From Paulinella micropora (lineage: Eukaryota > Cercozoa > Imbricatea > Euglyphida > Paulinellidae): 64,000 bases of DNA. Positions within the stretch are counted from its first letter, which is position 1. Each line of letters opens with the position of its first letter. Made by a program: the position numbers and the translations under genes. Under the pieces are notes generated by a model. The model saw nothing but the letters and a program-made list of their open reading frames with translations. It did not search any database and was not told the origin of the DNA. The stretch is from contig WBZZ01001109.1 in assembly GCA_019918135.1 (NCBI GenBank), forward strand, positions 88,501 to 152,500, read 5' to 3'. Shown here in pieces: positions 19,758 to 31,506 of the stretch.

Positions 19758-22165
19758 GTTTTAAAGCTTTCTAGTTTGACTTTGTGATATCAATATGAAG
19801 CCTCCTACATATGTGAGAAAGGATACTTAGTCATTTATTAAATCTTAATATTGGTTTTTCTCATCCGTTTCAATAATGAATTTGATTACTAAATCTGCTT
19901 AATTGCATTATTACAAGCTGAATATTAAATAATATTCGACAAATTATTAATCACTTTCGACTTGAATTTAGTATCCGGCTGGTGGAGCTCGCCGGGGGGG
20001 GGGGGGGGTGGAAGATTGAACTGAGCTACAGTCACTTACAGAGCAGCTGCATGGCGAGCTAGTTTCTTCAACTCCCTTGCATACTTTCTAGATGTTTTCG
20101 CAAACCAATCTTCTTCTTCTTCTTCTTCTTCTTCTTCTTCTTCTTCTTCTTCTTCTTCTTCTTCTTCCGATTGCACTCGACCCCTACCTTTGCCCCGACC
20201 CCGACCCCGAGCTCTGGCCCGACCCCGACTGTCTTCTTCTTCTTCTTCTTCTTCTTCTTCTTCTTCTTCTTCTTCTTCTTCTTCGTCCGATGGCACTCTA
20301 ACCCTACCCCTGCCCCGACCCCGACCCCGACCCCGAGCACGACCCCGAGCACTTGCCCGACCCTGACCTCTAGCAAGACTATCTCTACCACCCACTGCAG
20401 CCTTTCCTTTTTGTTCAATGCTGCAATCACATACTTGAAAGTGCCCCCATGCTGCACTCACAAGTTCTGCACGTTTGAACTGCTTTCTATCAGCATTTCG
20501 AAAGGCTATGCCATGTGCTCGAAGATAGCTTACCAACTCCTTCACTAACACTCTCATCGCTCCAAAAGCTTTTTCATCCGACGCTACAGCAAGAAAGGAT
20601 GCAACCCTTTCCCATGCTGGCATTGACCTACCATCAGCTGCCTCAAACGCTAAATCCTGTTCTAATCGCTGCTGTGCTGAGAGCATTCTACCTCCAACCC
20701 AAGCAGGATGTGTTGGCGGTTGGCTATCACTGAGGAAGTAAGTTCTAGGGTAGTTTAGCCTTTCCTCCTCTGTCAGTTTGGAAAGACCGATCATCTTTGC
20801 CTTCCTGTCAGGTGGGACTGCAAAGGGGTCCGGTGGAAGATCTGCTAGCACTCTAACATTCACTGACCACTTCTGATCGTTTTTGTCAGTGCAGGAAACA
20901 TGACCTGGATAACCAGGCTCGCCTCCCTCGCCGTAGCTTCCTGCAAAGCGCAAGCCTGCAACTGCGCCTGGGCGGCCTATAAAACATTTTCAGTTATGTA
21001 TGACAATATAACAATAAACATTTACAACCTAGCATATGTTCTATCTGGTCCTTCTCCTCCTGTCCACAATACTTCTGCGCAAGCTTGCGAACATCCTTCA
21101 GAAGTTTTGGATCTGCAAACTTTACGGGAGGAAGTTTTTTGGGCAGCGTCCCTTCCGCTATTTAACAAAATAAAATAAAAGTTAGATTTTTCAACTAACA
21201 GGAGAGCAAAGTGAAAACCTGGAGCCCGGGTCATCATTTTAATCGGAGCTCCGTCTGGTCGGTCCCTTTCCCCGTGCCAATGCTCTTGCCCGTCTCCGAA
21301 GGTCTTTACCTTGGCCGTGGGGAGGCCGTTGTTGCCATCGCCTGGTACTCCAGCGTTGATTTGCCATGCCAGGGGACGATTCCAGTACTTCAAGTACTTG
21401 TTCATGCATGGTGAAAAAATTCACCCAGTCATAACTGGTGATCAGGATACAGACGACAATACGTTCTTTGTCTTTGGTGAACGCGCGAAGCAGCTTGAAC
21501 AAAGCCTGAGCGATGCTTGTGGTTAAAAAGGTAGTGCATAACCCTCGTCTCATCGTGCGAAACTTCTGATCATCACCGGAAAACCCATGGTGTGGGAGAT
21601 TTCGATGAGTCTGTCCTTGCAAAAACCATCCCGCCCAGATAATGAAGTTGATAAAGCCATACATACCCCAGCCAGTATTTTCGCCCCCTCCGTCAAACTC
21701 AATGAAGAGCTTCCATGCGGCCATAGTGTCAGTGCTCCACAGCCGACTCCGTAGCATGTGGTAAAGGATAGAGATTGTACTGTTCTGACCTTTTTCAATA
21801 CCAGGCCCGTGAGTGTAGATGTAACTTTTCCTGGTTCTGTAACAACTGAACACCCCAAGGCCAAGACGAATAACGTACTTACATTTAAAGTCAGTGGATT
21901 TGCGTCGACATGAAGGAACGAGCACAGGGGGTGTCCCGTCAAAAGAGCAAACAATCGATCGAAGGTCAAGAGGTGCTCCAGACTTCCGCTTAGTGGTTTG
22001 GAAACGATTTTCCCGATGGATTTTGTAATGAGTTTGGCTCCTCACCTTCCACTGTTGAAATTCAGCTTCATTTTTGAACCCCCGCTCTTGTTCCTTCATA
22101 AGCTGCTTGCATTGCGCTGCCAGCTCGGTGCAGATTTCATCCTTGGCGATGTCCTGGTCTATTAT

Positions 22166-22179
22166 TCACAGGAAAAAAC

Positions 22180-22227
<48 letters not shown>

Positions 22228-22569
22228 GTGCTTCTCTGTCAATGGCTGATGCATTTCTGCACATGCGCCTCCATAATAATAATAATAATAATAATAATAA
22301 TAGTGCTTCTCTGTCAATGGCTGATGCATTTCTGCACATGCGCCTCCATCGTCTCACCCGTGAGGGGAGTACGAAGAATTGACGATAGGCTGTAATGACA
22401 ACCCCGCAAGGGCAGTTCCAACACTTCCAGACGGACCGGTATGTTCAATGAAAATACTGGTCCAGACGGACCGGTATGTTCAATGAAAATACTGGTGGCA
22501 CCGACGGGAATCGAACTGGCGACAGGGCCCAGATGGTAGAACTTGACCACTGGGCTATCACGGTGTCCA

Positions 22570-22661
<92 letters not shown>

Positions 22662-22724
22662 TAATAATGTACACAAAAGAACTTATGCTTAATGCAAAAG
22701 ATGTTTAGAGCAAGCTCTTTACTG
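22166..22724 (-). other. Intron of the E1 transposase with AAT microsatellites
   Basis: Donor GTAGCAGTAAAG follows the codons for IEPIR; acceptor TGTGAATAATAG precedes GACATCGCCAAGG. It contains AAT tracts at 22,181-22,228, 22,273-22,301 and 22,568-22,660, and two direct copies of a 36-base unit at 22,424-22,496. Confidence 0.65.
22494..22568 (-). ncRNA. tRNA-derived SINE-like segment
   Basis: On the minus strand the segment contains TAGCCCAGTGG, a good RNA polymerase III A box, and 30 bases later AGTTCGATTCC, a good B box, with a tRNA-sized span and an end GGTGCCACCA. The acceptor and T stems do not pair well, so it is not a working tRNA. A tRNA-derived SINE head inserted in the intron is the best reading. 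Confidence 0.4.
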
Positions 22725-24115
22725 CTACCTCGGATAGGCTCTATATTTTTAAAGTCTCTGCGCCAGACTTTATTCACTTTCGTGGGGCCGGGAGGCTCTT
22801 TGACATTCAGCCTTTGCTTGCAGTTGGCCGGCGCAGATGCTAGCACATCTTGACATCCTTTCGTCCAGTTTGCTACGATGTAGCTGTACACTTCGCTGGT
22901 TTCGGTAATGTCTTGAAGCTTCCAAGTTCCGTCTTCTTCAACATCGATCCCCATTTGTAACCACTTTCTGCATAGCAGAACGTGAATGACATCTTCAGTA
23001 AGTGGTTCCGGCGGTACAACCCTTACATCTATCTTAGTGCGGTTGCGCATAAGCTTTAAAGCTTTTTTCATAACTCTATCACCGACTCCATGAATGCGCT
23101 GCCACATAGTTCTGCATACTTTTTCCGTTTGGTAGACATACTGCATGTTACCGGCCGGATCTTTCATTGTCTCCAACTTTATCGCTAGGGAATTTTTGAA
23201 CTCTTTCAAAGAAAGTGCACAAGATTGGGTGCGTTCCCTTATAACATCGCGTGGGTCGACCCAACGATAGCATTGCCATTCTCGACAACAGCTTGACCTC
23301 ACCTCCTCCTCAAGCTCATTGTATGGCATGCCAAGCCACTTCTCCAGACATTGAGGTCGAACATGCTTGACAGGGCCTTGCTTGCGCTTCTTGAACGTGT
23401 ATGACCTATTGGCTTTCTTAGGCCTGATGGCTACATGAGCAGTAAGTCCTAAGGTCTTATAGAGAGCTTGTGTGCTTGAGCGAATCTCATCGGTATTCGG
23501 CTGCTTACTACTACTACTAGCTTCTGTAATCAAAGCCCCAGGTGTCCAGAAGCCAGTCGATTCCGCTGACTCAGAGAAGGGCAGCACCATGCTAGACGAA
23601 CATGCCGTAGATGTACACTACATTGCAAACGATGTACAAACAACATGGAGAAGTATTAAGGTTTGGTTGACAAATTATATGAAGCTAACCTTGATAGGAG
23701 AGCCAGTAGGTGATGGGTCTTTCGTAGATGATAACTGCATTTCAAACGGTTTACAAACAACGCATATAGATGCTTGTTAGACAAAGTGCAGGCGGGTGAA
23801 TGAATCATCCTCTTCTGCACTGCTCGAAGCGGCGTCACCACTTTCTTCTTCCTCACCTCGATCCTTCATAGTAATAGCAATGAATCACCACATACAACAC
23901 ACTTTAATTTAGTATTAAGCAACAAGAAAACATTCGAATGCATACCTGAGGAGTGGCTGCACAAACACGAACACGCTTTATTGAGTCATTCTGAGCTTTA
24001 ACTTAAGAGAGACCAGCCGCGAACTCATTCAAAAGCTTGCGTTTTGCATTTATGCTTGAGGAAGTTGAGGGAATTCGTGGAGGATCCGCTCTTACAGCCC
24101 TCGACCCGAAAGATG

Positions 24116-24712
24116 CTAGAAGCGCGTGTTTTTTTTCCAAAGACATTGGTTGTGACCTTGGTGGCAGTGGCTCAAGAAATTCAGGAACGATAGAAAAAAT
24201 TTATAGTTCCTATCATTCTCAACATAGAAAACAGGGATTTTCTTGTTTGCCTTTGCTGCCTCTCTCATCCAAGAAGGATGTGCCTTGCAAGCCTCGGCTT
24301 TTGGATTTGACTCCAACGTTGAGTAGTTGAGAAGAATTTGCTCACCTCGAGACACACCCTTGGACATTGTCACGACTTGCTCACCCTTCGACACTTTGCA
24401 GTTTGGGCTCTCACTGCAGCCAGGAAAGTGACTACTGTTAATAAGATGCATTGCATTTCTGCTTTCTTGATGAATGGAGTCAATGGATTGCATTCCTATT
24501 TCAATGCCCTTATATGTTCGCATCCTAAAGTGCTGAGCAAATGGATTATCACTGATGTCCTCTGAAGGCATTTTAGCACCTGGTTGCAGAAGCCCCAGCT
24601 TAAACCCTTTTGGCAAATCGTCATCAGCAAATAATCCACATCTACCTGCCTTGCCGGATCCTGAAAGCCAAGCAATAGACACTGGCGCTCTCCTCGCAGT
24701 CGCGAGGCTCAT
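24116..24712 (-). CDS. E1 SET-domain-like protein
   Basis: The ATG at 24,712 gives about 198 codons. Segments follow the SET plan: an N-terminal strand (GRCGLFADDDLPKGFKLG, as in GxGxFA), the asparagine-rich pseudoknot site (RNAMHLINSSHFPGC with SPNC following) and GEQILLNYS, matching the terminal GExLxxxY. SET domains are S-adenosylmethionine-dependent lysine methyltransferases; target and activity here are unknown. There are no post-SET cysteines. The C-terminal tail past VENDRNYKFF is less conserved and may be read-through into an intron. The homologue in E2 keeps the same motifs. It is transcribed on the same strand as the transposase, upstream of it. Confidence 0.7.
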   Translation of the reverse strand: MSLATARRAPVSIAWLSGSGKAGRCGLFADDDLPKGFKLGLLQPGAKMPSEDISDNPFAQHFRMRTYKGIEIGMQSIDSIHQESRNAMHLINSSHFPGCSESPNCKVSKGEQVVTMSKGVSRGEQILLNYSTLESNPKAEACKAHPSWMREAAKANKKIPVFYVENDRNYKFFLSFLNFLSHCHQGHNQCLWKKNTRF

Positions 24713-26233
24713 TTGACGTTGCTCCCACGCCACGTGGCAAGAAAAGACTCAAAACAAGCTCCAAACTACACAAAAGATATGATATTTATTCACATCTTAT
24801 ATTGTTTTTCTTGCTTCTAAAAGGCAAACAACACCAATGAATCACCGTCATCAATTCGACAAAAACAACTGCAACAACAACGACAACAACGACAACAACG
24901 GCAACAACGACAACAACGACAACGTAGGTAGATTTGAAGGAGAAAAAAAACAAAGAGAGAAAGAAAGAGAGAGAGAGAGAAAGAGAGAGACAGAAAGAAA
25001 GGGAGAGAGAGAGAAAGAAAGGGAGAGAGAAAAAGAAAGGGAGAGAGAGAGAGGGAGAGAGAGAGAGAGAGAAAGGGAGAAAAGAAAATATACATACTGA
25101 TATGCATACATAAATACATACATACATACATACATACATACTTGCATACATACATACATATTACATACGTACATACATGAATGACTATTTATTGCAGAAA
25201 ACAAGAGCATGAAGACAGCCAAAACAATGTTGACATAGAGAAAACGTAGAAAAAATTAGGTTAACAAATTTTCTTCGGTTGATTTTGTTTTATATACTTT
25301 GACACTGATGGTGTAATTAAGTTTCCCGCTCTTTCTAGTGTGTGGAAGGAGCGGGAAAGCTATTTAGACAAGTATACACGAAGAGAGCGAGCTGGAAATC
25401 ATCGGCAAATTTTTGTCGGTACGGAAAATTTAGAAACGAAATATTCGACTTCTTACTATAAAAATACGTCTAAAATATATTTCGAAGCTCTAAATAAGCA
25501 GTCAAAGTCAGTATTTTTAAAGATCTTGCATTTATTGCAGAAAACAAGAACATAAAGACAGCCAAAACATGTTGACATAGAGGAAACGTAGAAAAAATTA
25601 AGTTGACAAATTTTCTTCGGTTGATTTTGTTTTATATACCTTTACACTGATGGTGTAATTAAGTTTCCCGCTCCTTCTAGTGTGTGGAAGGAGCGGGAAA
25701 GCTATTTAGACAAGTATACATGAAGAGAGCGAGCTGGAAATCATCGGCAAATTTTTGTCGGTACGGAAAATTTAGAAACGAAAATTCCACCTCCTGGCTT
25801 CTAGTGAATACATTTCCTTACAATAATTTACACATGCACTCAACACACATGTAGACATATTATGCAGCAATAAAAAGCAAAGCAACATGATAAAAGAATG
25901 AAGTGGAAACAAAAAATCATTTTCCGACTGCAGATTTTTTTTTGTTTGGTATGCCTCTGGTACTTGAGGAAATAAAATATTTCTTTCTTTCCCGCTCCTT
26001 CCACAGACAGGAAAGAGCGGGAAAGAAGGTTTGAGGCTAGCAACGAGACTGGGAAATGCAAAAACAACAAAAGAAAATATGTAACAACAGCTCTTTTCCA
26101 CCCATGATTTTTTCAGAGGCAAAAAGGTCGACTACTGCCTTTTTCAGGGTCTGCAGTCGAACGTCTGCACTTGAAAAGTGCGGGTAGATTTGTATACAGC
26201 TGTAAAAATTAGATTGAAAGAAAAGAGCTCAGC
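24713..26233. promoter_or_regulatory. E1 central control region between divergent genes
   Basis: About 1.5 kb without a convincing gene. It holds a GA tract (24,955-25,085), an ACAT/CATA tract (25,095-25,165), two direct copies of about 250 bases (25,190-25,449 and 25,534-25,786), and three hairpins of the form TTTCCCGCTCCTTC with a matching downstream GAGCGGGAAA (25,321-25,360; 25,672-25,702; 25,987-26,026). A related inverted motif recurs in the equivalent gap of E2. Confidence 0.6.
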
Positions 26234-29200
26234 GATGCCTGTAAAGGCCAGGACATTGCAAGCAATTGCCAGAAACCGTTAGGGGAGGCTCTAAAAATTT
26301 GGATAAATGGCCAGACGGAGCCTGAGGATTTCGAAGATGTGATAATTCCAGATGAAGTGCGGAGGAAATATGATGGCTTAGGTCTCGAGCAGCTGGAGAG
26401 GGTGGTAGTTGAGACCAAGAGGAATTGGACAGCACAGGGGTTCTTGGAAAATGCAAAGAGTTGGGATGATGGACTAAAAGGCGAGGTAGTACGTTTGAAA
26501 AGAGATCGCAAGAAGACAGACTTCTACACAAACGAAAATAATAGTAGCGGGAATAAAAAGAAGAAACAAAAGAAGGAAGAAGAAGAAGAAAAGACAGGAG
26601 AAGGGAAGGAGAATGAGAAGGAGAAGGAGCCAGGAAAGAAGAAGAAGCGAAAGGATCAGGAGAAGGAGAAGGAGAAGGAGAAGAAGGAGAAGGAGCCAGA
26701 AAAGAAGACGGGAAAGAAGAAGGAGAAGGAGAAGCCAGTAAAGAAGAAGGGAAAGAAGAAGGAGAAGGACAAGGAGAAGAATGACAAGGACAAGGACAAG
26801 GACAAGGAGAAGGACAAGGAGAAGAATAATGACAAGGACACGGAGAAGGACAAGGAGAAGGACAAGGAGAAGGACAAGGAGAAGGACAAGGAGAAGGACA
26901 AGGAGAAGGACAAGGAGAAGGACAAGGAGAAGGACAAGGAGAAGGACAAGGAGGAGAAGAAGAAGAATAAGAATAAGAAGGGAAAGAAGGAGAAGGGGAA
27001 GAAGAAGGATGAGGAGGATGACGAGGAGGACGAGGAGGAGGAGGACGAGGAGGACGAGGAGGAGGAGAAGGTGACGAAGGACAAGGACAAGGAGAAGGAG
27101 GAGGAGAAGAAGACGACGACGACGACGAAGAAGAAGAAGAAGGAGAAGAAGAATAAGAAGGGAAAGAAGAAGGAGAAGGGGAAGGAAGAGGAGGATGACG
27201 AGGAGAACGAGGAGGAGAAGGACGAGGAGGAGGACGAGGAGGAGAACGAGAAGGTGACAAAGGACAAGGACAAGGACAAGGAGGAGGAGGAGAAAGGAAA
27301 GCAGAAGGAGGAGAAGGACAAGGACAAGGAGAAGGACAAGGACAAGGACAAGGGCAATGAGAGAGTAAACAAAACAGGAGTCCCAGAAGTCCCAGAAGGA
27401 AAATTTTGTATTTTCGAAATCCCGGGTTGGTTTGAATACATATTCGAGAACGAGGAGGACCAGAAAGCACACACGGACTCCAAAGGCCGCAAGTTCCAAG
27501 ACGGGTTCGTTCTTCTTTCTTTTTTATGTTAAATTATAATAAATTAATATGTAATTGTAGAAATTTCTTTCTTTTGTTTTCATTTCTTTCTTTTCTTTTT
27601 TTCTTTCTTTTCTTTTTTTCTTTCTTTTCTTTCTTTCTTTCTTTTCTTTCTTTCTTTTCTTGTCTGTTGTTTCTTTCTTTTCTTTCTTTTCTTTCTTTTC
27701 TTTTAATTTCTTTTTTTCTTTTTCTTTTTCTTTTTCTTTTTCTTTTTTCTTTTTTCCTTTTCTTTCTTTTCTTTCTTTTTTTTCTTTCTTTTCTTTCTTT
27801 TCTTTCTTTCTTTTCTTTCTTTTCTTTCTTTTCTTTCTTTTCTTTTTTTCCTTTCTTTTCCTTATTTTCTTTATTTCGTTTTCTTTCTTTTCTATCTTCA
27901 AATTGTTTCTTTTCTTTCTTTTCTTTTCTTTCCTTTTCTTTCCTTTCTTTTTTTCCTTTTTTTTCTTCTCTTTTTTCTTCTCTTTTTTCTTTTTTTCTTC
28001 TCTTTTTTCTTCTCTTTTTTCTTCTCTTTTTTCTTCTTTTCTTCTTTCTTTTTTCTTTTTGTTTCTTTTCTTTCTTTTCTTTTTTTTCTTTTATTTTCTT
28101 TTCTTTATTTAACTTTTCTTAAAATTTTGTTTCTTTTCTTTTTTTTTCTTTTTTTTCTTTTTTTTTCCTTTCTTTCCTTTCTTTCTTTTCTTTCTTTTCT
28201 TTCTTTTTCGTTATCTTCTTTCTTTTCTTTCTTTTCTTAATATTTGATGTCGGACTGAGAGCCTTCCACAGTGCCCCCCCCCCCCCCCAAGCACTTGTTT
28301 GTTCGTGCTTATTGCTAAGGTTGTTCATGACATGGACAACAGACGATGCTAAGGTACTTCAATTACATTAATATTGTTGTCCCGGTCACCACTGGGTCAG
28401 AAACATGGTGGTTGGGTAATTAAAGGTGCGCGAGGGGGTATACATCACCGACGTCAGGCTGACCACAAGAGCAGGCTTGATATTGGCCCCCCCAAGGCAG
28501 ATTGAGACTCGCGAAAACGATGTGTGGCCTGCGCCTGGGTTTTGATTGATTTTTTTTTCTTAAAAAAACAACAATAATTTGCTATAGGATGATCCTTGAG
28601 TTTCCAGTGGGCTGGAAGAAAAGAAAACCCGAAGCTAATGAAAATGGTACGAATGTTTTGTCATTTTCACCCATGATTGGTTGTTATTGCAGGTGTCGGA
28701 ACGAAGAAGTGGATCGCAGTGTTGCGGGGAATGGATGCTGATTTGGACGGCAAGACCGACACTGAGTTTTCTTCAACTCATGTGCCCAAAATTGTTGAAT
28801 CTTGCTCATAGCTTGTGTCACCCCCCTCACAAGCGGAACTATATTGAAGACGTGTTGACCTTTTTCCTTCCATATGTTGGGGATCCTACGAATCCCCCCC
28901 ATTCTTCGAAGATACAGATGGAAGGCTTTGCTAGTTAAGGAGTTGGCAGGCAAGGCTAAGGTATGCAATTATTGCGCAAAGGGCTTTAGCTTTATTTATT
29001 GCTGCTTTTTTAGCTCTTCATTTTTATGGTGTGATAGAGGAACAGAGCAGCAGTAGAGCAAGGCTACAAACCTTTGCGCTCTTCTGATCGCCGGATCAAA
29101 AGGCCAAGGAAATTTACACCAGGTTCTTTGCGTCAACACTGTTCTATGTAACACAGTTCTCTTATGAATTTTATTGTTTGATACTAGGTAGCAGTGACAC

Positions 29201-29996
29201 TGCGCCTGAACCAGAGGATGAGGAGGGTGAAACTAGTGAAGATGAGGTTATAGTCGAGGAGAATACAAAAAAGAAGAAAAATTTGAAGGCAAAGCAGAAG
29301 GTGAAGCAGAAGAAGGTGAAAAAGGGCAAGAAGGAGCAGCCCTCCACGCCTCCGGACGAGGAATCGGAAGCCGAGGAGAAACTTGAGCAAGCCAACCAGG
29401 TCTGTTCTCACTCTGCAGCTGTTATGTTGTTGTCTAATTAATGATACATATGTAGTGTAGTACTAGTGGTGTCTCCGAAGCCTCTTTGCAAGCGATTTTG
29501 AAGGAGGCAATGAAAGAACATAGTAGCAAAATGAATGAGAACATGGAGAAGCTTTTGAAACAGTATGAAAAGAAAGAAGCAGGGAAGGAAGGTAAAGGAA
29601 AGAACAATGGAGAAACAGAGAAGGATAAGGAGACGCAAGGCTCTGAGGAAGAAAAAGGTAAAGAAAAGAAGAAAAAGAAGGAAAAGAAGAAGAAAGACAG
29701 CTCCAGTGACTCAGACAGTGACGATAGCACTAGTACTAGTGATAGCTCTAGTAGTAGTGAGTCAGAGGAAGAAGAACAGACGAAGAAAGAGAAGAAAAAA
29801 AAAAAAGAAGAAGAAGAAGAAGAAGAAGAATAAGAAGAAAAAGAAGAAAAAGAAGAAGAAGAAAAAGAAGAGAGCTGCACAGCAGGCTATGCAAAACACA
29901 GCCACTCGCGGTATCTATCCATTCCCACCCAACAGCTCACCCGGCTATAATTATTATGATTTTGCACTTGCGGCTATGGCACTCAAAAATCAGTAA
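26234..29996 (+). CDS. E1 Lys/Glu-rich multi-exon protein
   Basis: The N-terminal globular part (ALKIWINGQTEPEDFEDVII, DEVRRKYD) aligns with the E2 start. A long tract coded by GAGAAGGACAAG-type repeats (KEKDKEKDKEK) follows, then GKFCIFEIPGWFEYIFENEE. After a large intron come small exons (VGDPTNPPHSSK near 28,880-28,915; EDEEGETSEDEVIVEENTKK at about 29,215; EGGNERT-type segments from 29,493) and a conserved C-terminus FALAAMALKNQ ending in TAA at 29,996. The ATG at 26,234 is in another frame from the first globular segment, so the 5' end is uncertain or frameshifted. Highly charged and probably disordered; perhaps a nucleic-acid or chromatin-associated scaffold. Function unknown. Confidence 0.55.
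27506..28690 (+). other. Polypyrimidine intron of the E1 Lys/Glu-rich gene
   Basis: The exon ends near GACGG, with GTTCGTTCTTC as possible donor; 27,550-28,240 is almost pure T/C (TTTCTTTTC units); the acceptor is near TTATTGCAG at about 28,693. A C-run of 17 lies at about 28,267. The E2 gene has a similar intron at the same protein position. Confidence 0.6.
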
Positions 29997-30215
29997 GTTG
30001 AGCGTTGAAGTTTCTCAAAAATACTAAAAATTAGATTTATTTGAAAAATAAAAAGAATGTATTGTGTGATTAAAATGTATTCTCTTTTTTTACTCCTCCC
30101 GGTGCCTCCCCCCCCCCCCCCCCCCCCCGGCCCCCCCCACCCCCCCCCGCCCCCCCCCCCTCACAGCAGGTGTCTGGATCAGTCAATGTATTGACACAAT
30201 TTAGCTTCAATATAA

Positions 30216-30367
30216 CTGGCAAATCATTTTTAATACGTTATTCAGCTTATTCAAGATTATTTTTACTAAATAAAACACATTTTCAATGTCTGAATCAAAA
30301 AGTGCAAAATCACCTGTAGGACAATTTCGGAAAAATTGATACCCCACATTTGGCCGAATCACTTGTT
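30216..30367 (-). repeat. E1 right terminal inverted repeat
   Basis: Reverse complement of 19,605-19,757 with only a few differences. Just inside it, at 30,107-30,160, are long C-runs that mirror the G-run at 19,995-20,008. Confidence 0.92.
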
Positions 30368-30371
30368 ATAT

Positions 30372-31243
30372 GATACTAAGTAATGACCTTATCTTAAACT
30401 ACTTGCTTTGATGATAGCAATTGGAGCAAGACCTGTTGAAATATTTGATAAAAACACATATGAATTAATGGCAGATAAACCTTCTTGGTTGCGAGTGAAT
30501 AATTTAGCAAAGAAAAGAGAAGGGCAGAAAAGAATTGGACTGAGAGACCTGTTGTCCTTTTTACTCCTGAATTCGTAATTGAACAATCAATTCAATAAGG
30601 AAACATTTCAAAAAGAAAAAAGCAGTTGTCATTAACAATGAGGGTGTGCTTGATAAACAAAAGAATAATGAATTTAGTAAAAGAATTATTAACATCTTCC
30701 CTTGGCTTTCAGAATACACACAGAAAAGCAGTATGTTGCGAAAACTATATGCTAGTTTGTCGTAGTAATTTTGCCAATCCGAAATCAGAGAATTTTAATA
30801 CGTGGGTTTCTAATGTTCTTGGTCATGGTGATATGCTTACTAGTTCTAGTTATTCATGGGTTAATGTGGCCGACCCTGAAGAAATAAAAGCAGAAGGAAT
30901 TAAAACAGAGTTGGAAGAATTAAGACGCAAAATAGGTTTATGTTTGAATTTAAATAATATTAATGAAACTGAAAGCGACAACGGAGAAGAAGAAAGCAAA
31001 TATCAATCATTAGGAAAAAAGGCTAGCAGAGAGGATAAGTGTAAATTGCTCGAACAGATATGGGACGATCACGGGGGAAGAATAACAAATACAGAATTAA
31101 GAAAGATAAGCAAGATTGGAGCAGTTATTGTTAATAAGTTTATCAAAGAGAAGAAAGAAGCAAAACAAAAAGAAGAACAATCGGAGGAAGCAAAGCCATT
31201 AAGAAGAAGCACAAGAAATAAACAAAAAGTTCAAAAAGATTAA
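30372..31243 (+). pseudogene. Recombinase C-terminal part (arm B), continued after E1
   Basis: Resumes after the second ATAT with AIGARPVEIFDKNTYELM, then NNEGVLDKQKNNEF, FNTWVSNVLGHGDMLTSSSY and SWVNVADPEEIKAEGIKTEL, ending KQKVQKD. His and Tyr of the C-terminal box are kept. Frame breaks occur at the same place as in arm A (near 30,410), near 30,580, and around 30,690-30,770, where the RKLYASLS segment is shifted. Confidence 0.65.
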
Positions 31244-31482
31244 TATTTAACAATGATTAAAGGCGGTTCGCGATATCTTGCCCTAATATTAGACTCTTGT
31301 CTGTAGCAATTAATAGAACAAATCGTGAAAAACACCATCTGGGGATGCGATCGGAATGTGCGAGACAAGCCACATATATTACAAAATTCTTTTTTGTAAT
31401 TCTGCTGGGACATTTCTGAATAAACAAATGTTCTTATGTGTCCAACTATATCGCTTGGTAATTCTCGTATTATTACCGACAT
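31240..31482 (-). CDS. Small F-box-like protein, arm B copy
   Basis: 80 codons, the same IRELPSDIVGHIRTFVYSEM start as arm A, lacking about ten residues in the middle (after RSHP). It overlaps the end of the recombinase by four bases on the opposite strand. Confidence 0.55.
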   Translation of the reverse strand: MSVIIRELPSDIVGHIRTFVYSEMSQQNYKKEFCNICGLSRTFRSHPQMVFFTICSINCYRQESNIRARYREPPLIIVKY

Positions 31483-31506
31483 ATTTTATACAGTATAAAA
31501 TATAAA

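Larger units (their letters stand above)
20036..23869 (-). pseudogene. E1 transposase, DDE type resembling DUF7869 proteins, multi-exon
   Basis: Exons can be read by homology with E2 and GT-AG borders: an acidic candidate first exon (23,869-23,790), the N-terminal part with the Cys/Trp motif SSCCREWQCYRWVD and YQTEKVCRTMWQRIHGVG (23,590-about 22,725), the catalytic exon (about 22,165-21,190), a short exon (about 21,125-21,030) and the C-terminal exon (20,978-20,036). Candidate acidic residues lie in VCSFDGTPPV, LFIEFDGGGENTGWGM and GFSGDDQKFR, matching the spacing of DUF7869-type RNase H fold proteins. A T-run indel near 21,416 breaks the frame relative to E2. The C-terminus has Arg-Gly repeats and two long Glu tracts encoded by TTC repeats. 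Likely nuclear, binding the terminal repeats. Confidence 0.7.
19605..30367. mobile_element. Transposon E1 (10.76 kb, SET-carrying DDE transposon)
   Basis: It begins AACAAGTGATTCGGCC and ends with the reverse complement, flanked by the direct repeat ATAT (19,601-19,604 and 30,368-30,371). The uninterrupted target is visible in arm A (mirrored 16,410-16,425), which has a single ATAT, so insertion and 4-bp duplication are proven by comparison. Minus-strand genes (transposase, SET) point to the left end and a plus-strand Lys/Glu-rich gene points to the right end, as in E2. Confidence 0.92.

Noticed and set aside
20092..20301. Poly-Leu ORF on the plus strand
   Set aside because: Antisense of the TTC repeats that encode Glu tracts in the E1 transposase C-terminus.
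22494..22568. Functional tRNA gene
   Set aside because: Internal promoter boxes are good but acceptor and T stems do not pair, so only a SINE-like relic is claimed.
26474..27499. Long minus-strand ORFs rich in Leu/Val or Ser/Phe opposite the KE tract
   Set aside because: They are antisense shadows of GAGAAGGACAAG-type repeats; composition is purely repeat-derived and the plus frame has conserved globular ends.
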